From the NCBI RefSeq assembly GCF_020524285.1, contig NZ_JAIVKX010000005.1, positions 1-64,000 of the forward strand: DNA of 64,000 bases, written 5' to 3'. This document shows positions 35,582-44,499 of the stretch, in pieces. The stretch comes from Alloyangia pacifica (GTDB taxonomy: Bacteria; Pseudomonadota; Alphaproteobacteria; Rhodobacterales; Rhodobacteraceae). A program made the translations under genes and the position numbers. The stretch's first letter is position 1; each line of letters begins with the position of its first letter. Under the pieces are notes generated by a model. It saw nothing but the letters and a program-made list of their open reading frames with translations. It was not told where the DNA came from and did no database searches.

Positions 35582-36580
35582 ATGCGCCCCTGTCTGATCT
35601 CCAGTCCGGTCTTGCGGGCCCTGGTGGTTGCAACAGCTTCGCTGCTGCCTTTCGCCGGGGTCGCATGTGCACAGACCGGCATGGCCATCGTTTCGGACGA
35701 GCGCGGCGACACGCTGAGCATACTCTCCCCCGATTTGCAGCTTGTGCGCACGGTCGAGACCTGTGCCCGCCCGCGGGGCGTGCATTTCAGTGCCGATCGT
35801 TCCGCCTTCTACGTCGGCTGTGCCGATGACGACGCCATCGCCATCTACGACACCGCGTCGCTCGAGCTGACCGGGCGCATCCGCGGAGTGCCCGCCCCCG
35901 AGACCTTCGATCTGCACCCCGACGGGCGGCGGCTGATCGTGTCGAACGAGGAGGACGCCGCTGCATCGGTCATCGATATCGAGACCGGCGAACTACTGGC
36001 GGAATACTTTACAGGCGAGGAGCCCGAGGGGGTGCAGGTCACGCCCGACGGTCGACTGGTTTTCGTCGCCTCCGAGGCGGCGAACCTGGTACATGTGATC
36101 GACCTGGAGGCGGATGCGGTGATCGCCGACATCCTCGTCGACACGCGGCCCCGCCGTTTCGCGCTGACCCCCGATGGCAAGGAGCTCTGGGTCTCGGCCG
36201 AGCTCGCGGGCATCGTCGACATCATCGACGTCGAGACCCTGAAGCTGGTGGGCGATGTCGCCTTCCTGCCCACCGGCTTCCGGCCCGAGCAGGTCACGCC
36301 GGTGGACCTCGAGATCACCGCCGATGGTCTACGTGCCTACGTGGCGCTCGGACGGGCCAATCACGTGGCGGTGGTGGACGTGCCGAAGCGCAAGGTGATC
36401 GACTACGTGCTGGTCGGGAGCCGCGCCTGGGGCTTGGCACTGACCGCGGACGAGTCGCGGCTCTACGTCGCCAATGGCCTATCCGACGATGTCACGGTGG
36501 TCGACACGCGCAGCCTCAAGGCGCTCAGCTCGATCCCGGTTGGCCGCGTGCCGTATGACATTCTCATCGACGATCGCTAG
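35582..36580 (+). CDS. Exported YVTN-type beta-propeller, PQQ-catabolism associated
   Basis: A 332-aa exported protein (signal about 1-31, ending GVACA-QTG) with repeated propeller blades such as TPDGRLVFVASEAANLVHVI, TPDGKELWVSAELAGIVDII and YVANGLSDDVTVVD. It matches the beta-propeller family associated with PQQ-dependent alcohol catabolism. It is divergent from the quinoprotein across an 87-bp promoter region, and its 3' end overlaps the binding-protein gene by 26 bp. Role unproven; probably periplasmic support of the dehydrogenase system. Confidence 0.87.
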   Translation: MRPCLISSPVLRALVVATASLLPFAGVACAQTGMAIVSDERGDTLSILSPDLQLVRTVETCARPRGVHFSADRSAFYVGCADDDAIAIYDTASLELTGRIRGVPAPETFDLHPDGRRLIVSNEEDAAASVIDIETGELLAEYFTGEEPEGVQVTPDGRLVFVASEAANLVHVIDLEADAVIADILVDTRPRRFALTPDGKELWVSAELAGIVDIIDVETLKLVGDVAFLPTGFRPEQVTPVDLEITADGLRAYVALGRANHVAVVDVPKRKVIDYVLVGSRAWGLALTADESRLYVANGLSDDVTVVDTRSLKALSSIPVGRVPYDILIDDR

Positions 36581-37727
36581 GGCGTTGGCCCTGCTGCTGC
36601 TGCTGTCCGCGCCTCTGGCGGCGCAGGAGAACCTGCGCATCATCTATCTTGGCATGGCTGGTGATCCCTACTACGAGCCGCAACCGGGCTACACCGGCCT
36701 GTCTTTGCGCGACCGCCACAGGCCCTTGGAAGGCGTGCGTCTCGGCCTGCGCGACACCAGGATCATGGGGCGCGCGCTTGGCCTCAGCTTCGAGTTGGAA
36801 GAGGTGATGACCGAACCGGCGGGGCTTGCGGGGAGCTTCGATGCGATAAAGTCCTCGGGTCCGCTGGCCATTCTGCTGGACCTGCCGCCGGAGCTGATGG
36901 TCGAGGTCGCGCAACTGTCCGGCCCCAACGCATTGCTTCTCAATATCCGGGATGCGTCCGACCGTTGGCGTGGCGAGGACTGCGCCCCGAACCTGCTGCA
37001 CACGATGCCATCCGAGGCCATGCTGAGCGACGCGTTGGCACAATACCTTCGGGCGCTGAACTGGCGCGATGTGCTCTTGCTGCGCGGCTCTTCGGATGCC
37101 GACGCGGAGCGGACCAAGGCGGTCCGACGTTCGGCAGCCAAGTTCGGCTTGCGGATCGTGGACGAACGGATGTTCGAGCTGACAAATGATCCTCGGCGCC
37201 GCGATCACAACAATATCGCGCTGCTGACCGGAGGGGCCCGCTATGACGTGGTCTGGCTCGTCGATGACGTCGGTGATTTCGGTCGGTTCGTGCCCTATGC
37301 CACCCAAGCTCCGCGCCCGGTTGTCGGATCCGAAGGACTTGTTGCCCACGCCTGGCACTGGACGTTCGAGCGGTATGGAGCACCACAGCTCAACCAGCGC
37401 TTCGACCGGCTCGCGGGTCGGCAGATGTCCTCGGCGGACTGGGCTGGCTGGGCTGCGGTGAAGGCGCTTGCAGAGGCGTCGATCCAAGCCGGCAGCGCCG
37501 AGCCCGCGCGGATCAGGGAGGCGTTGGTGTCGCCTGAGCTTTCGGTTGATCTCTACAAGGGTGTCCGGGGAAATTTCCGATCCTGGAGCGGACAGTTGCG
37601 GCAGCCCATCGTGCTTGCCACGTCTGACGCGGTGCTGGCTGTGGCGCCGATCACAGGCTTCGAGCACCAGACCGAGACACTCGATACGCTGGGTCAGGAT
37701 GGCATGACAAGCGACTGTCGGCGCTGA
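36555..37727 (+). CDS. Substrate-binding protein of PQQ-alcohol-dehydrogenase ABC system
   Basis: A 390-aa exported periplasmic-binding protein (signal about 1-23, LLLLLSAPLAAQ-ENL) of the Leu/Ile/Val-binding fold, matching the ABC substrate-binding family seen with PQQ alcohol dehydrogenases (GLSLRDRHRPLEGVRLGLRD, YDVVWLVDDVGDFGRF, AHAWHWTFERYGAPQLNQRF). ATG 36555 lies inside the preceding gene. In related clusters an ABC ATPase and permease follow; here none does, and a non-coding stretch follows instead, so the export/import part is missing or elsewhere. Confidence 0.85.
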   Translation: MTFSSTIARALALLLLLSAPLAAQENLRIIYLGMAGDPYYEPQPGYTGLSLRDRHRPLEGVRLGLRDTRIMGRALGLSFELEEVMTEPAGLAGSFDAIKSSGPLAILLDLPPELMVEVAQLSGPNALLLNIRDASDRWRGEDCAPNLLHTMPSEAMLSDALAQYLRALNWRDVLLLRGSSDADAERTKAVRRSAAKFGLRIVDERMFELTNDPRRRDHNNIALLTGGARYDVVWLVDDVGDFGRFVPYATQAPRPVVGSEGLVAHAWHWTFERYGAPQLNQRFDRLAGRQMSSADWAGWAAVKALAEASIQAGSAEPARIREALVSPELSVDLYKGVRGNFRSWSGQLRQPIVLATSDAVLAVAPITGFEHQTETLDTLGQDGMTSDCRR

Positions 37728-38125
37728 CTGTCATGGATAGGGTTGGCCCGGGCGCTGAAACAAGCGGTGCCGCTGCAATGCGATGGCGGGGGGCTGCTCC
37801 GACAGCGAAGCTCGAACCCTTGGGTCGGTCTGCAACGGCGGACCGTGGACTGCGCGTCCTGAAGCCGAACGCGCAGACCCCTGTGCTCTCATTTCAGGGC
37901 TCGCTCCGGACACCTGTGGCATGTCCGCCCGCCGCGCCGATTTCGCCAAAAGCACGCGCTGCTCCGGTCGGGCGAAGGTCACCGTCATCCAATCTCTGCT
38001 GAGAGTGTGGGCATTGTATGCTAGCATCGCACAACTAGGCGGCGAATCCATTGTGTGCGTCTCCCTGATTTTCAATTTTTCGTTTTCGTTTCTGCCGCCT
38101 CGATTCGCATCCTCGGGAGGAAGAA
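37728..38125. other. Intergenic stretch upstream of IorAB
   Basis: No gene was recognised. The only structured element seen is a TTGTATGCTAGCATCGCACAA segment (38014-38034) with a perfect ATGCTAGCAT core, about 92 bp upstream of the ferredoxin-subunit start. This may be a repressor site. Confidence 0.45.
38014..38034. promoter_or_regulatory. Palindromic site upstream of IorAB
   Basis: A perfect 10-bp palindrome ATGCTAGCAT (38018-38027) is flanked by TTGT and ACAA. The form resembles GntR-type operators. No regulator gene is adjacent, so this is a weak call. Confidence 0.35.
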
Positions 38126-38578
38126 ATGACCACCATACTGCTGAACGGCGTCGAGCGAGATTTCGACGAAGACCCGTCCATGCCGCTGCTCTGGGCAATC
38201 CGGGATGTCGCGGGGCTCACCGGGACGAAATATGGCTGCGGCGCCGGGCTTTGCGGGGCCTGCACCGTGCATGTCGAGGGCAAGGCCGTGCGGGCCTGTC
38301 AGACTTCTCTCAGCGCCGTAGAGGGCAAGGAGGTCACCACGATCGAGGGTCTCGATCCCGAGGGCAACCATCCGGTCCAGGTCGCCTGGCGGGATCTCAA
38401 TGTCCCGCAATGCGGCTTTTGCCAGCCCGGGCAGATCATGCAGGCGGCGGCGTTTCTCGGCGAGACTCCCAAACCTTCGGACGAGGAGATCCTCGCCGCC
38501 ATGTCGGGCAACGTCTGCCGCTGCGGCTGCTACCAGCGCATTGTCGAGGCTGTCCGCCATGCCAGCACGGGGATCTGA
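38126..38578 (+). CDS. iorA: Molybdenum hydroxylase small subunit, 2x[2Fe-2S] (IorA-like)
   Basis: A 150-aa iron-sulfur subunit of the xanthine-oxidase family. The plant-type cluster ligands are Cys38, Cys43, Cys46 and Cys58 (YGCGAGLCGACTVH). The second cluster uses Cys96, Cys99, Cys131 and Cys133 (CGFCQPGQ, CRCGCYQR). It carries electrons from the molybdenum subunit encoded just downstream (3-bp gap). There is no FAD subunit, as in isoquinoline 1-oxidoreductase and periplasmic aldehyde oxidoreductases. The symbol is by family resemblance. Confidence 0.92.
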   Translation: MTTILLNGVERDFDEDPSMPLLWAIRDVAGLTGTKYGCGAGLCGACTVHVEGKAVRACQTSLSAVEGKEVTTIEGLDPEGNHPVQVAWRDLNVPQCGFCQPGQIMQAAAFLGETPKPSDEEILAAMSGNVCRCGCYQRIVEAVRHASTGI

Positions 38579-38581
38579 GCC

Positions 38582-40882
38582 ATGCTGAATTATCTCGAAC
38601 CTCTGATCGAGTCTGCGGTCGCAAATGTACGGCTGGCCAAGGTCACGCGCCGGGGCGTCCTGGGAACCACGGGCGCCTTTGCTCTCGCCGCCTACGCGAT
38701 GCCCGCGCGGGCGTTCGACACCTATGCCACCGGAGCTGCGAGCATGGAGCACGGGCTCGTGGAGGATCCGATGGTCTTCGTGTCGATCGACGCGGAGGGC
38801 ACCGTGACGCTGGTCGCGCACCGCTCCGAAATGGGCACGGGCAGCAGGACGTCCATTCCTATGGTCATGGCCGACGAGATGGAGGCAGACTGGGCCCGGG
38901 TCAAAATCGTGCAAGCGCCCGGCGACGAGCCCAGGTACGGCAACCAGGACACCGACGGTTCGCGGTCGATGCGCCACCATATCCAGATGGCCCGGAAGAT
39001 CGGCGGTGCGGTCCGCACGATGCTGGCGCGTGCCGCGGCCGAGCAATGGGGTCTCGACCCTGCTCAGGTCACCGTCGAGATGCACGAGGTGAAGGCCCCC
39101 TCGGGCCAGAGCCTCGGCTTCGGCGAACTGGCGGAGGCGGCGATGGCGCAGCCGGTTCCGGCGCATGAGGACATCGCCTACAAGTCCGAAGACCAATTCC
39201 GCTATATCGGCAAGGGTGAGGTGCAGATCACCGATCTCCATGACATCACCACCGGCAACGCCATCTACGGCGCCGACGTGATCCTTCCGGGAATGAAATG
39301 CGCGGTGATTGCCCGACCGCCCGTGGTCGGTGGCAAGGCGCTCTCCTTCGACGCGACCGAGGCACTGAAGGTGCCCGGCGTGGAGAGCGTGCACGAGCTC
39401 CCCTATGCCTCGATGCCGACGCAGTTCGCGCCGCTTGGGGGGATCGCCGTGGTGGCACGCAACACCTGGGCCGCGACGCAGGGGCGTGACCGGCTGGAGA
39501 TCGAATGGGAGGCCGGGCCGCACGGTGGCTACAGCTCGGAGCCCTACATGGCTGAGATGATCGCGACCTCTGAACAGCCGGGCACCGTGGCGCGCGATCA
39601 GGGCGATTTCGACGCTGCGCTCGCCGGCGCCGCGAAAACCTTCACGGGCACCTACACGCAAGATCACATCGCGCATATCCCGATGGAGCCTCCGGCGGCG
39701 ATCGCCAGTTACACGGCGGAAGGTCTCGAGATTTGGGCGCCCGTGCAGAGCCCCTACACGACGCGCAAGGATGCGGCCAAGGCGCTCGGGCTGGACATCG
39801 GGCAGGTGACGGTGAACGTTACGTTGCTCGGGGGCGGTTTCGGACGGAAATCCAAGGCCGATTTCGTCACCGAGGCGGCGCTTTTGTCGCGCGAGGTTGG
39901 CGCGCCGGTGCGCGTGCAATGGACCCGCGAGGACGATGTGAAGCACTCGTTCTACCACACGACCTCGGTGGAGCGCATCGACGTCGCGCTGGATGAGAGT
40001 GGCAAGGTGACCGGCTGGCGCCACCGGTCCGTGGCGCCCTCGATCCTGTCAACCTTCGCGCCGGACGAGGGCAACGTCTTGCCGCTCGAACTGGCGATGG
40101 GGATGACCGATCTTCCATTCGACCTGCCCAACATCCGCTGCGAGCACGGCAAGGCGCTGGCACACACCAGGATCGGCTGGTTCCGCTCGGTGTCGAACAT
40201 CCCGCATGCCTGGGCGATCGGCTCCTGCGTCGGCGAACTCGCGCATGAACTCGGCAAGGACCAGAAGGAGATGTGGCTCGAGTTGATCGGGGCGCCGCGC
40301 AGCCTTGATCTCAAGCAGGCTGGGCTTTCCGATGATTTCTGGAACTACGGCGAGCCCATGGACGAGTTCCCGATCGAAACCGGGCGGCTCGCCAACGTTC
40401 TCAATGTCGCTGCCGATGGCATCGGCTACGGCCAGGACTTGCCCGAGGGCGAGGCGATCGGGCTTGCGGTGCATCGCAGCTTCGTCTCCTACGTCGCCTG
40501 CGCGGCGCGGGTGAAGGTGGTGGAGGGTCGGATCACCGTGCCCGAGATGCACATGGCCATCGACTGCGGATTCGCGGCGAATCCGGAACGCATCCAGAGC
40601 CAGTTGCAGGGCGCCGCGGTGATGGGCATGACCGTGGCATTGCACTCGGGGATCACCTTCGAAGACGGTGCTGTGATACAGTCCAACTATTACGACTACG
40701 ACGTGGTCCGCTCCGACAATTTCCCCGCTGTGGTCACCCATATCGTGCCGCAGCCGTTCTCCGTTCATGCGACCGGAGTCGGAGAACCCGGCGTGCCGCC
40801 GGTCTCTCCGGCGATCGCCAACGCTCTGTTCGCGGCGACAGGAGAAAGGCGCCGGCACCTGCCGATGGGGACAGAGGCCTGA
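38582..40882 (+). CDS. iorB: Molybdopterin-binding aldehyde/N-heterocycle oxidoreductase large subunit (IorB-like)
   Basis: A 766-aa molybdenum subunit. The N-terminus carries an internal twin-arginine motif (VTRRGVLGTTGAFALA, Arg23-Arg24) and an export-like stretch, so the complex is probably Tat-exported. Molybdopterin segments include LLGGGFGRKSKADF, and the catalytic Glu735 lies in GVGEPGVPP. Size matches IorB and related aldehyde dehydrogenases that work with a PQQ alcohol dehydrogenase. Its position next to the PQQ island suggests oxidation of the aldehyde product to acid. Electron acceptor and exact substrate are not visible. Confidence 0.9.
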   Translation: MLNYLEPLIESAVANVRLAKVTRRGVLGTTGAFALAAYAMPARAFDTYATGAASMEHGLVEDPMVFVSIDAEGTVTLVAHRSEMGTGSRTSIPMVMADEMEADWARVKIVQAPGDEPRYGNQDTDGSRSMRHHIQMARKIGGAVRTMLARAAAEQWGLDPAQVTVEMHEVKAPSGQSLGFGELAEAAMAQPVPAHEDIAYKSEDQFRYIGKGEVQITDLHDITTGNAIYGADVILPGMKCAVIARPPVVGGKALSFDATEALKVPGVESVHELPYASMPTQFAPLGGIAVVARNTWAATQGRDRLEIEWEAGPHGGYSSEPYMAEMIATSEQPGTVARDQGDFDAALAGAAKTFTGTYTQDHIAHIPMEPPAAIASYTAEGLEIWAPVQSPYTTRKDAAKALGLDIGQVTVNVTLLGGGFGRKSKADFVTEAALLSREVGAPVRVQWTREDDVKHSFYHTTSVERIDVALDESGKVTGWRHRSVAPSILSTFAPDEGNVLPLELAMGMTDLPFDLPNIRCEHGKALAHTRIGWFRSVSNIPHAWAIGSCVGELAHELGKDQKEMWLELIGAPRSLDLKQAGLSDDFWNYGEPMDEFPIETGRLANVLNVAADGIGYGQDLPEGEAIGLAVHRSFVSYVACAARVKVVEGRITVPEMHMAIDCGFAANPERIQSQLQGAAVMGMTVALHSGITFEDGAVIQSNYYDYDVVRSDNFPAVVTHIVPQPFSVHATGVGEPGVPPVSPAIANALFAATGERRRHLPMGTEA

Positions 40883-40973
40883 GCCACGAAGGTCTGCGCC
40901 GGCGCGCCCGGCGCAGACCGCATGTTGGACGCCGACTTGGACAGTCCAGATGCAAAGCTCAACAGGGGGGGTA

Positions 40974-41051
40974 TGGCGAGCCGTGGAGGACTCGAACCCC
41001 CGACCTGAGAATTAGAAGTTCCCTGCTCTAATCCAGCTGAGCTAACGGCCC
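40974..41051 (-). tRNA. tRNA-Arg (UCU)
   Basis: The minus strand folds as a full 78-nt tRNA. The acceptor is GGGCCGT/ACGGCTC (one G-U), the D stem GCTC/GAGC, the anticodon stem GGGAA/TTCTC with loop CTTCTAA (anticodon TCT), and the T stem GGGGG/CCTCC with TTCGAGT loop. The discriminator is G and a CCA end is encoded (40974-40976). It is the boundary between the iorAB accessory island and housekeeping-type genes. Confidence 0.95.
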
Positions 41052-41787
41052 TTACTCCAAGACGTGTATTTACCGATCGTGTCGGCGGTGTCAATTTGCA
41101 CCGCCCCTCTATCTTCGACTGTGCCGCAGGGGCCGCTTGCGGGCAGGGTTTCTGCCGGGGTTGATCCAGTCGAGACGGCTTTACCTGCACGTGCGATGGG
41201 TCGGCGGGGGCGCGACGCCCGGTGGAGCAGCCGGTGGCATGATGGCACGCCGGACGACGGCGCTGGCGCGAGCCGTGCCGGGCCAGCCCGGGCGGCTGGC
41301 AATGGCTGGCGCGCGGCACGCGTGAAATGGGCCGGTGTCGATCTCGCTCCAGCCGGCGAAGCGGTGGGCGGTTGGGCGGGCGCATGGACCGTCTGGCGCG
41401 TTTACGGGGCTTGGAGATCGTCCAAGCGCTGTGTTTGGCATGATTCGATACGAGACCGCAGACCAGGGCGGGATCGGCCCGCGCGTGGCCATTCCGTCGC
41501 GGCACGCCAGGGCCGGGAGCATCGCCGCGGCAGACCTTGGCGCCGGGGGCAGCGCACGCTGGCCGCCGCGCGAAGACCACACGCGGCATTAGCGCCGCGA
41601 GTTTACCCCGGTCTGCCATGCCGTTCCCCGCTGCATGCTCGGGCGCGACATTGAAGCGGCGTGGGTCTTTCACCTCCCCGCTGCCGGGGTTCCGGCGTGC
41701 CGGGGCGCCGGGGCTGTCGCCTTGAGATGCCGGTCGGTATGCGCTAAACGCCCCCGATCCGTCTTGTAGCCAACCGGTGAGCCGAAA
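41052..41787. other. Long intergenic stretch, no gene recognised
   Basis: This is 736 bp between tRNA-Arg and the NUDIX gene. Open frames on both strands (for example 41064-41654 plus) are GC-composition artefacts with no motif, no ribosome site and biased low-complexity peptides. One or more promoters, for the tRNA and for the NUDIX gene, must lie here; none could be picked with confidence. Confidence 0.5.
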
Positions 41788-42264
41788 ATGAGCCGTATCT
41801 GGACCGACTACCTTGCCCCGCTTCTGGGCCGACCCGCGCGCGTTCAAATCGCCGCGCTCTGCCATCATGTCGGTGAGCAGGGGCCGGAAGTTCTGATGAT
41901 CACCTCGCGCACCACCAAGCGCTGGATCCTGCCCAAGGGCTGGCCGATGCGCGGCACCGATGGCGCGGGCACCGCGCTGCAGGAGGCCTGGGAAGAAGCC
42001 GGGGTCAAGCATCGCGGGGCGCGGCCCTTCCGCATCGGGCAATACCGCTACAGCAAGATCGTCAACGGGCGCCTTCCGGTCACCACCGACGTCGATGTCT
42101 ACGCGGTTGAGGTCGAGAAGCTGCTGGACAGATACCCCGAGATGAACGACCGCACCCGCCAGTGGATGACGCCAGAGGCCGCTGCGGAGGCCGTGGAGGA
42201 GGAGCAGCTCAAGTCCCTTCTCGCGGAGTTTCCGTCCCTGATCGACAGGACGCGCCAGCTCTGA
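41788..42264 (+). CDS. NUDIX hydrolase (diphosphoinositol-polyphosphate-phosphohydrolase-like)
   Basis: A 158-aa NUDIX protein. The fold signature is WILPKGWPMRG followed by the NUDIX helix ALQEAWEEAGV, which retains the EExGV metal ligands. The residue before the first Glu is Gln in place of the usual Arg, and the upstream acidic residue of the box is not obvious. Small PKGW-type NUDIX proteins hydrolyse (di)phosphorylated inositols, nucleotides or polyphosphate. It lies 62 bp upstream of the PiT phosphate transporter, so a phosphate-related role is plausible. Confidence 0.88.
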   Translation: MSRIWTDYLAPLLGRPARVQIAALCHHVGEQGPEVLMITSRTTKRWILPKGWPMRGTDGAGTALQEAWEEAGVKHRGARPFRIGQYRYSKIVNGRLPVTTDVDVYAVEVEKLLDRYPEMNDRTRQWMTPEAAAEAVEEEQLKSLLAEFPSLIDRTRQL

Positions 42265-42326
42265 GCCGCTGCAGGCCGCGGCCTGCTTCAGGACTCCCTG
42301 CTCCAGGATTGCAAGGACATTCGAAA

Positions 42327-43802
42327 GTGACCGATCAACCCACGCCTCAGTGGAAGACGCTCGACAAGGACCTGAACCGTCTGACGCGTCTCGAAGAGGC
42401 CACCATGTATGCCTCGAGACCGCTGGTCGGTGTCGGCATCAGCCTCGTGTTCGTCTCGCTCGCGGCCGTGGCTGCGGCGATCCTGACCGGCGGCGAGGCG
42501 CAAAGCCTCGCGGTGGTCGTGGCCGCCGCCTTCGGCGCCTACATGGCGCTCAACATCGGCGCCAATGACGTTGCCAACAACATGGGCCCAGCGGTGGGTG
42601 CCAAGGCGCTGTCGCTGCTCGGGGCCATTGCCATCGCGGCGGTCTTCGAGACCGCCGGGGCGCTGATCGCCGGCGGCGACGTGGTCTCGACCATCTCCAA
42701 GGGCATCATCGACCCGGCAGGGCTGGCCGACAGCATGGTTTTCGTGCGCGCGATGATGGCGGCGCTGCTCGCGGCCTCGATCTGGGTGAACATCGCCACA
42801 TGGGTCGGCGCGCCGGTCTCGACCACCCACTCGGTGGTCGGCGGCGTGATGGGCGCGGGGATCATCGCCGCGGGTCTCGGCACGGTGAACTGGCCCACCA
42901 TGGGCGCCATCGCCGCCAGCTGGGTGATCTCGCCGCTGCTCGGTGGCATCATCGCGGCGGCGATGCTCGCCTTCATCAAGTGGCGGGTGATCTACGTCGA
43001 GGACCGGATTGCCGCGGCCCGCACCTGGGTGCCGGTGCTGATCGGGATCATGGCGGCGGCCTTTGCGACGTATCTTTCGCTCAAGGGTCTGAAGAAGGTC
43101 GTCTCGATCGATTTCGGCTCGGCGCTGCTGATCGGCGCGGTGGCGGGGATCGTGGTCGGGCTTATCTCGGTGCCCTTCATCCGCCGCCAGTCGGCGGGGC
43201 TGGAGAACCGCGTGCGCTCGCTCAAGACCCTGTTCCGGCTGCCGCTGGTGGTCTCGGCGGCGCTTCTGTCCTTTGCGCATGGCGCGAATGACGTGGCCAA
43301 TGCGGTCGGCCCGCTGGCGGCCATCGTCTACGTGCAGCAATCCGCGAGCGTCGCGGGCGAGGTGGCGATCCCGCTCTGGGTCATGGTGATCGGCGCGCTG
43401 GGCATCTCCTTCGGTCTCGTGCTCTTCGGCCCGAAGCTGATCGGCATGGTCGGCAACCAGATCACCAAGCTCAATCCCATGCGCGCCTACTGCGTGGCGC
43501 TCTCGGCCGCTGTGACGGTGATCGCGGCCTCCTGGCTCGGCCTGCCGGTGAGCTCGACCCATATCGCTGTCGGCGGCATCTTCGGCGTCGGCTTCTTCCG
43601 CGAATGGCACGCCGACCGCCGCGCCCGCCGGGTCCAGCGCGATCGCCGACCCGAGCCCATTCCGCGCCAGGAGCGCGCCCGCCGCAAGCTGGTCCGCCGC
43701 TCGCACTTCATGACGATCGTCGCAGCCTGGGTGATTACGGTTCCGGCGGCGGCGCTGCTTTCGGCGGCCTGCTTCCTGCTGCTGCGCGCCATAGGCTTCT
43801 GA
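42327..43802 (+). CDS. PiT-family inorganic phosphate transporter
   Basis: A 491-aa permease with the two PiT signature repeats: NIGANDVANNMGPAVGAKAL near residue 75 and HGANDVANAVGPLAAIVYV in the second half, plus GAPVSTTHSVVGGVMGAG and GLPVSSTHIAVGGIFGVGF. It has about ten to eleven helices with a basic cytoplasmic loop (about 430-460, rich in Arg). The start is GTG 42327 with AAGGAC about 9 bp upstream. It imports phosphate with protons or sodium. Confidence 0.92.
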   Translation: MTDQPTPQWKTLDKDLNRLTRLEEATMYASRPLVGVGISLVFVSLAAVAAAILTGGEAQSLAVVVAAAFGAYMALNIGANDVANNMGPAVGAKALSLLGAIAIAAVFETAGALIAGGDVVSTISKGIIDPAGLADSMVFVRAMMAALLAASIWVNIATWVGAPVSTTHSVVGGVMGAGIIAAGLGTVNWPTMGAIAASWVISPLLGGIIAAAMLAFIKWRVIYVEDRIAAARTWVPVLIGIMAAAFATYLSLKGLKKVVSIDFGSALLIGAVAGIVVGLISVPFIRRQSAGLENRVRSLKTLFRLPLVVSAALLSFAHGANDVANAVGPLAAIVYVQQSASVAGEVAIPLWVMVIGALGISFGLVLFGPKLIGMVGNQITKLNPMRAYCVALSAAVTVIAASWLGLPVSSTHIAVGGIFGVGFFREWHADRRARRVQRDRRPEPIPRQERARRKLVRRSHFMTIVAAWVITVPAAALLSAACFLLLRAIGF

Positions 43803-44100
43803 GGCGCGCGGGGGCCGCTCTTCGGCGGTCCCTGCAGCCCGCCGGAAGAGCCTCTGTCTGCGGACGGCTTCAGACCGATTGCGCTTTCGGGGTAAGCGCA
43901 GAACGATTTTGACAACCGTGCAAATGGGAACGGCGGTTCACGATCAGTCCACTGCACAGATCTCCTCGCCCCCTGCCGCCGCAAGAAGAGCAAAGGGGCG
44001 GGTCTTTACGTCGTGCGCAGCAGGACTGTCCCGCCGCCACCTTGGACTGATCTTGCACGGGCCATCCCAGGCGTCTCATCGACCTCATTTTGTCGCCTGA
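43803..44100. other. Intergenic stretch, no gene recognised
   Basis: This lies between the phosphate transporter and the xylose isomerase remnant. No ribosome site, coding motif or strong T-tract hairpin was seen. Confidence 0.45.
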
Positions 44101-44337
44101 CGGCACGGGACACCTGCCGCCGGCTTCAAGGCCGCCGCCCGGATGTGGCAGGACGGCCGGTTGGAGGACGCCCTGCGGACGCGCTATTCGAGGTGGGACG
44201 GTGTCGCGGCTCAGGCGATGCTGGCGGGTGATCTTGAAACCGCAGCGGCCCCCGTGGAGGCAGGCAGGGTCGCCCACCTGCCGCGCTCCGGACGGCAGGA
44301 GAGGCTGGAGATGCTTGTGATCAGGTACATTGGCTGA
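44101..44337 (+). pseudogene. Xylose isomerase, C-terminal remnant
   Basis: A plus-strand frame gives AAGFKAAARMWQDGRLEDAL, RTRYSRWDGVAAQAMLAGDL and LPRSGRQERLEMLVIRYIG, ending in TGA at 44335. This matches the last 70 or so residues of bacterial xylose isomerase (XylA), where MxxDGRLE, RYxxWDxGxG and LPxSGRQExLExLVN are conserved. The rest of the gene, including the metal-binding and catalytic His residues, is absent; an in-frame TGA lies at 44098. It is the relic of a deleted xylose locus. Confidence 0.7.
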
Positions 44338-44499
44338 GCGAGGTCCGATCGTCGCCCGCTATACGCCTGCACCGGCTCTCTGTTACTCGGGCCGGAGCAG
44401 GCCGCGCGGCGCCGGCGAGAGGTCCGGCGCGACATAGGCTGCTGCACGTCTGCCGGCATCATCGCGGGCGCCCACGAGATGGCGCGCGCGGGGAGGGGA

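Noticed and set aside
38072-40024. A 650-codon minus-strand open frame opposite iorAB
   Set aside because: The sense strand encodes all cysteine ligands and molybdopterin motifs; the antisense frame is a composition artefact.
40765-42042. Minus-strand open frame of 425 codons across tRNA-Arg and the gap to the NUDIX gene
   Set aside because: It reads straight through a tRNA gene and into the antisense of iorB and the NUDIX gene; no ribosome site or motif.
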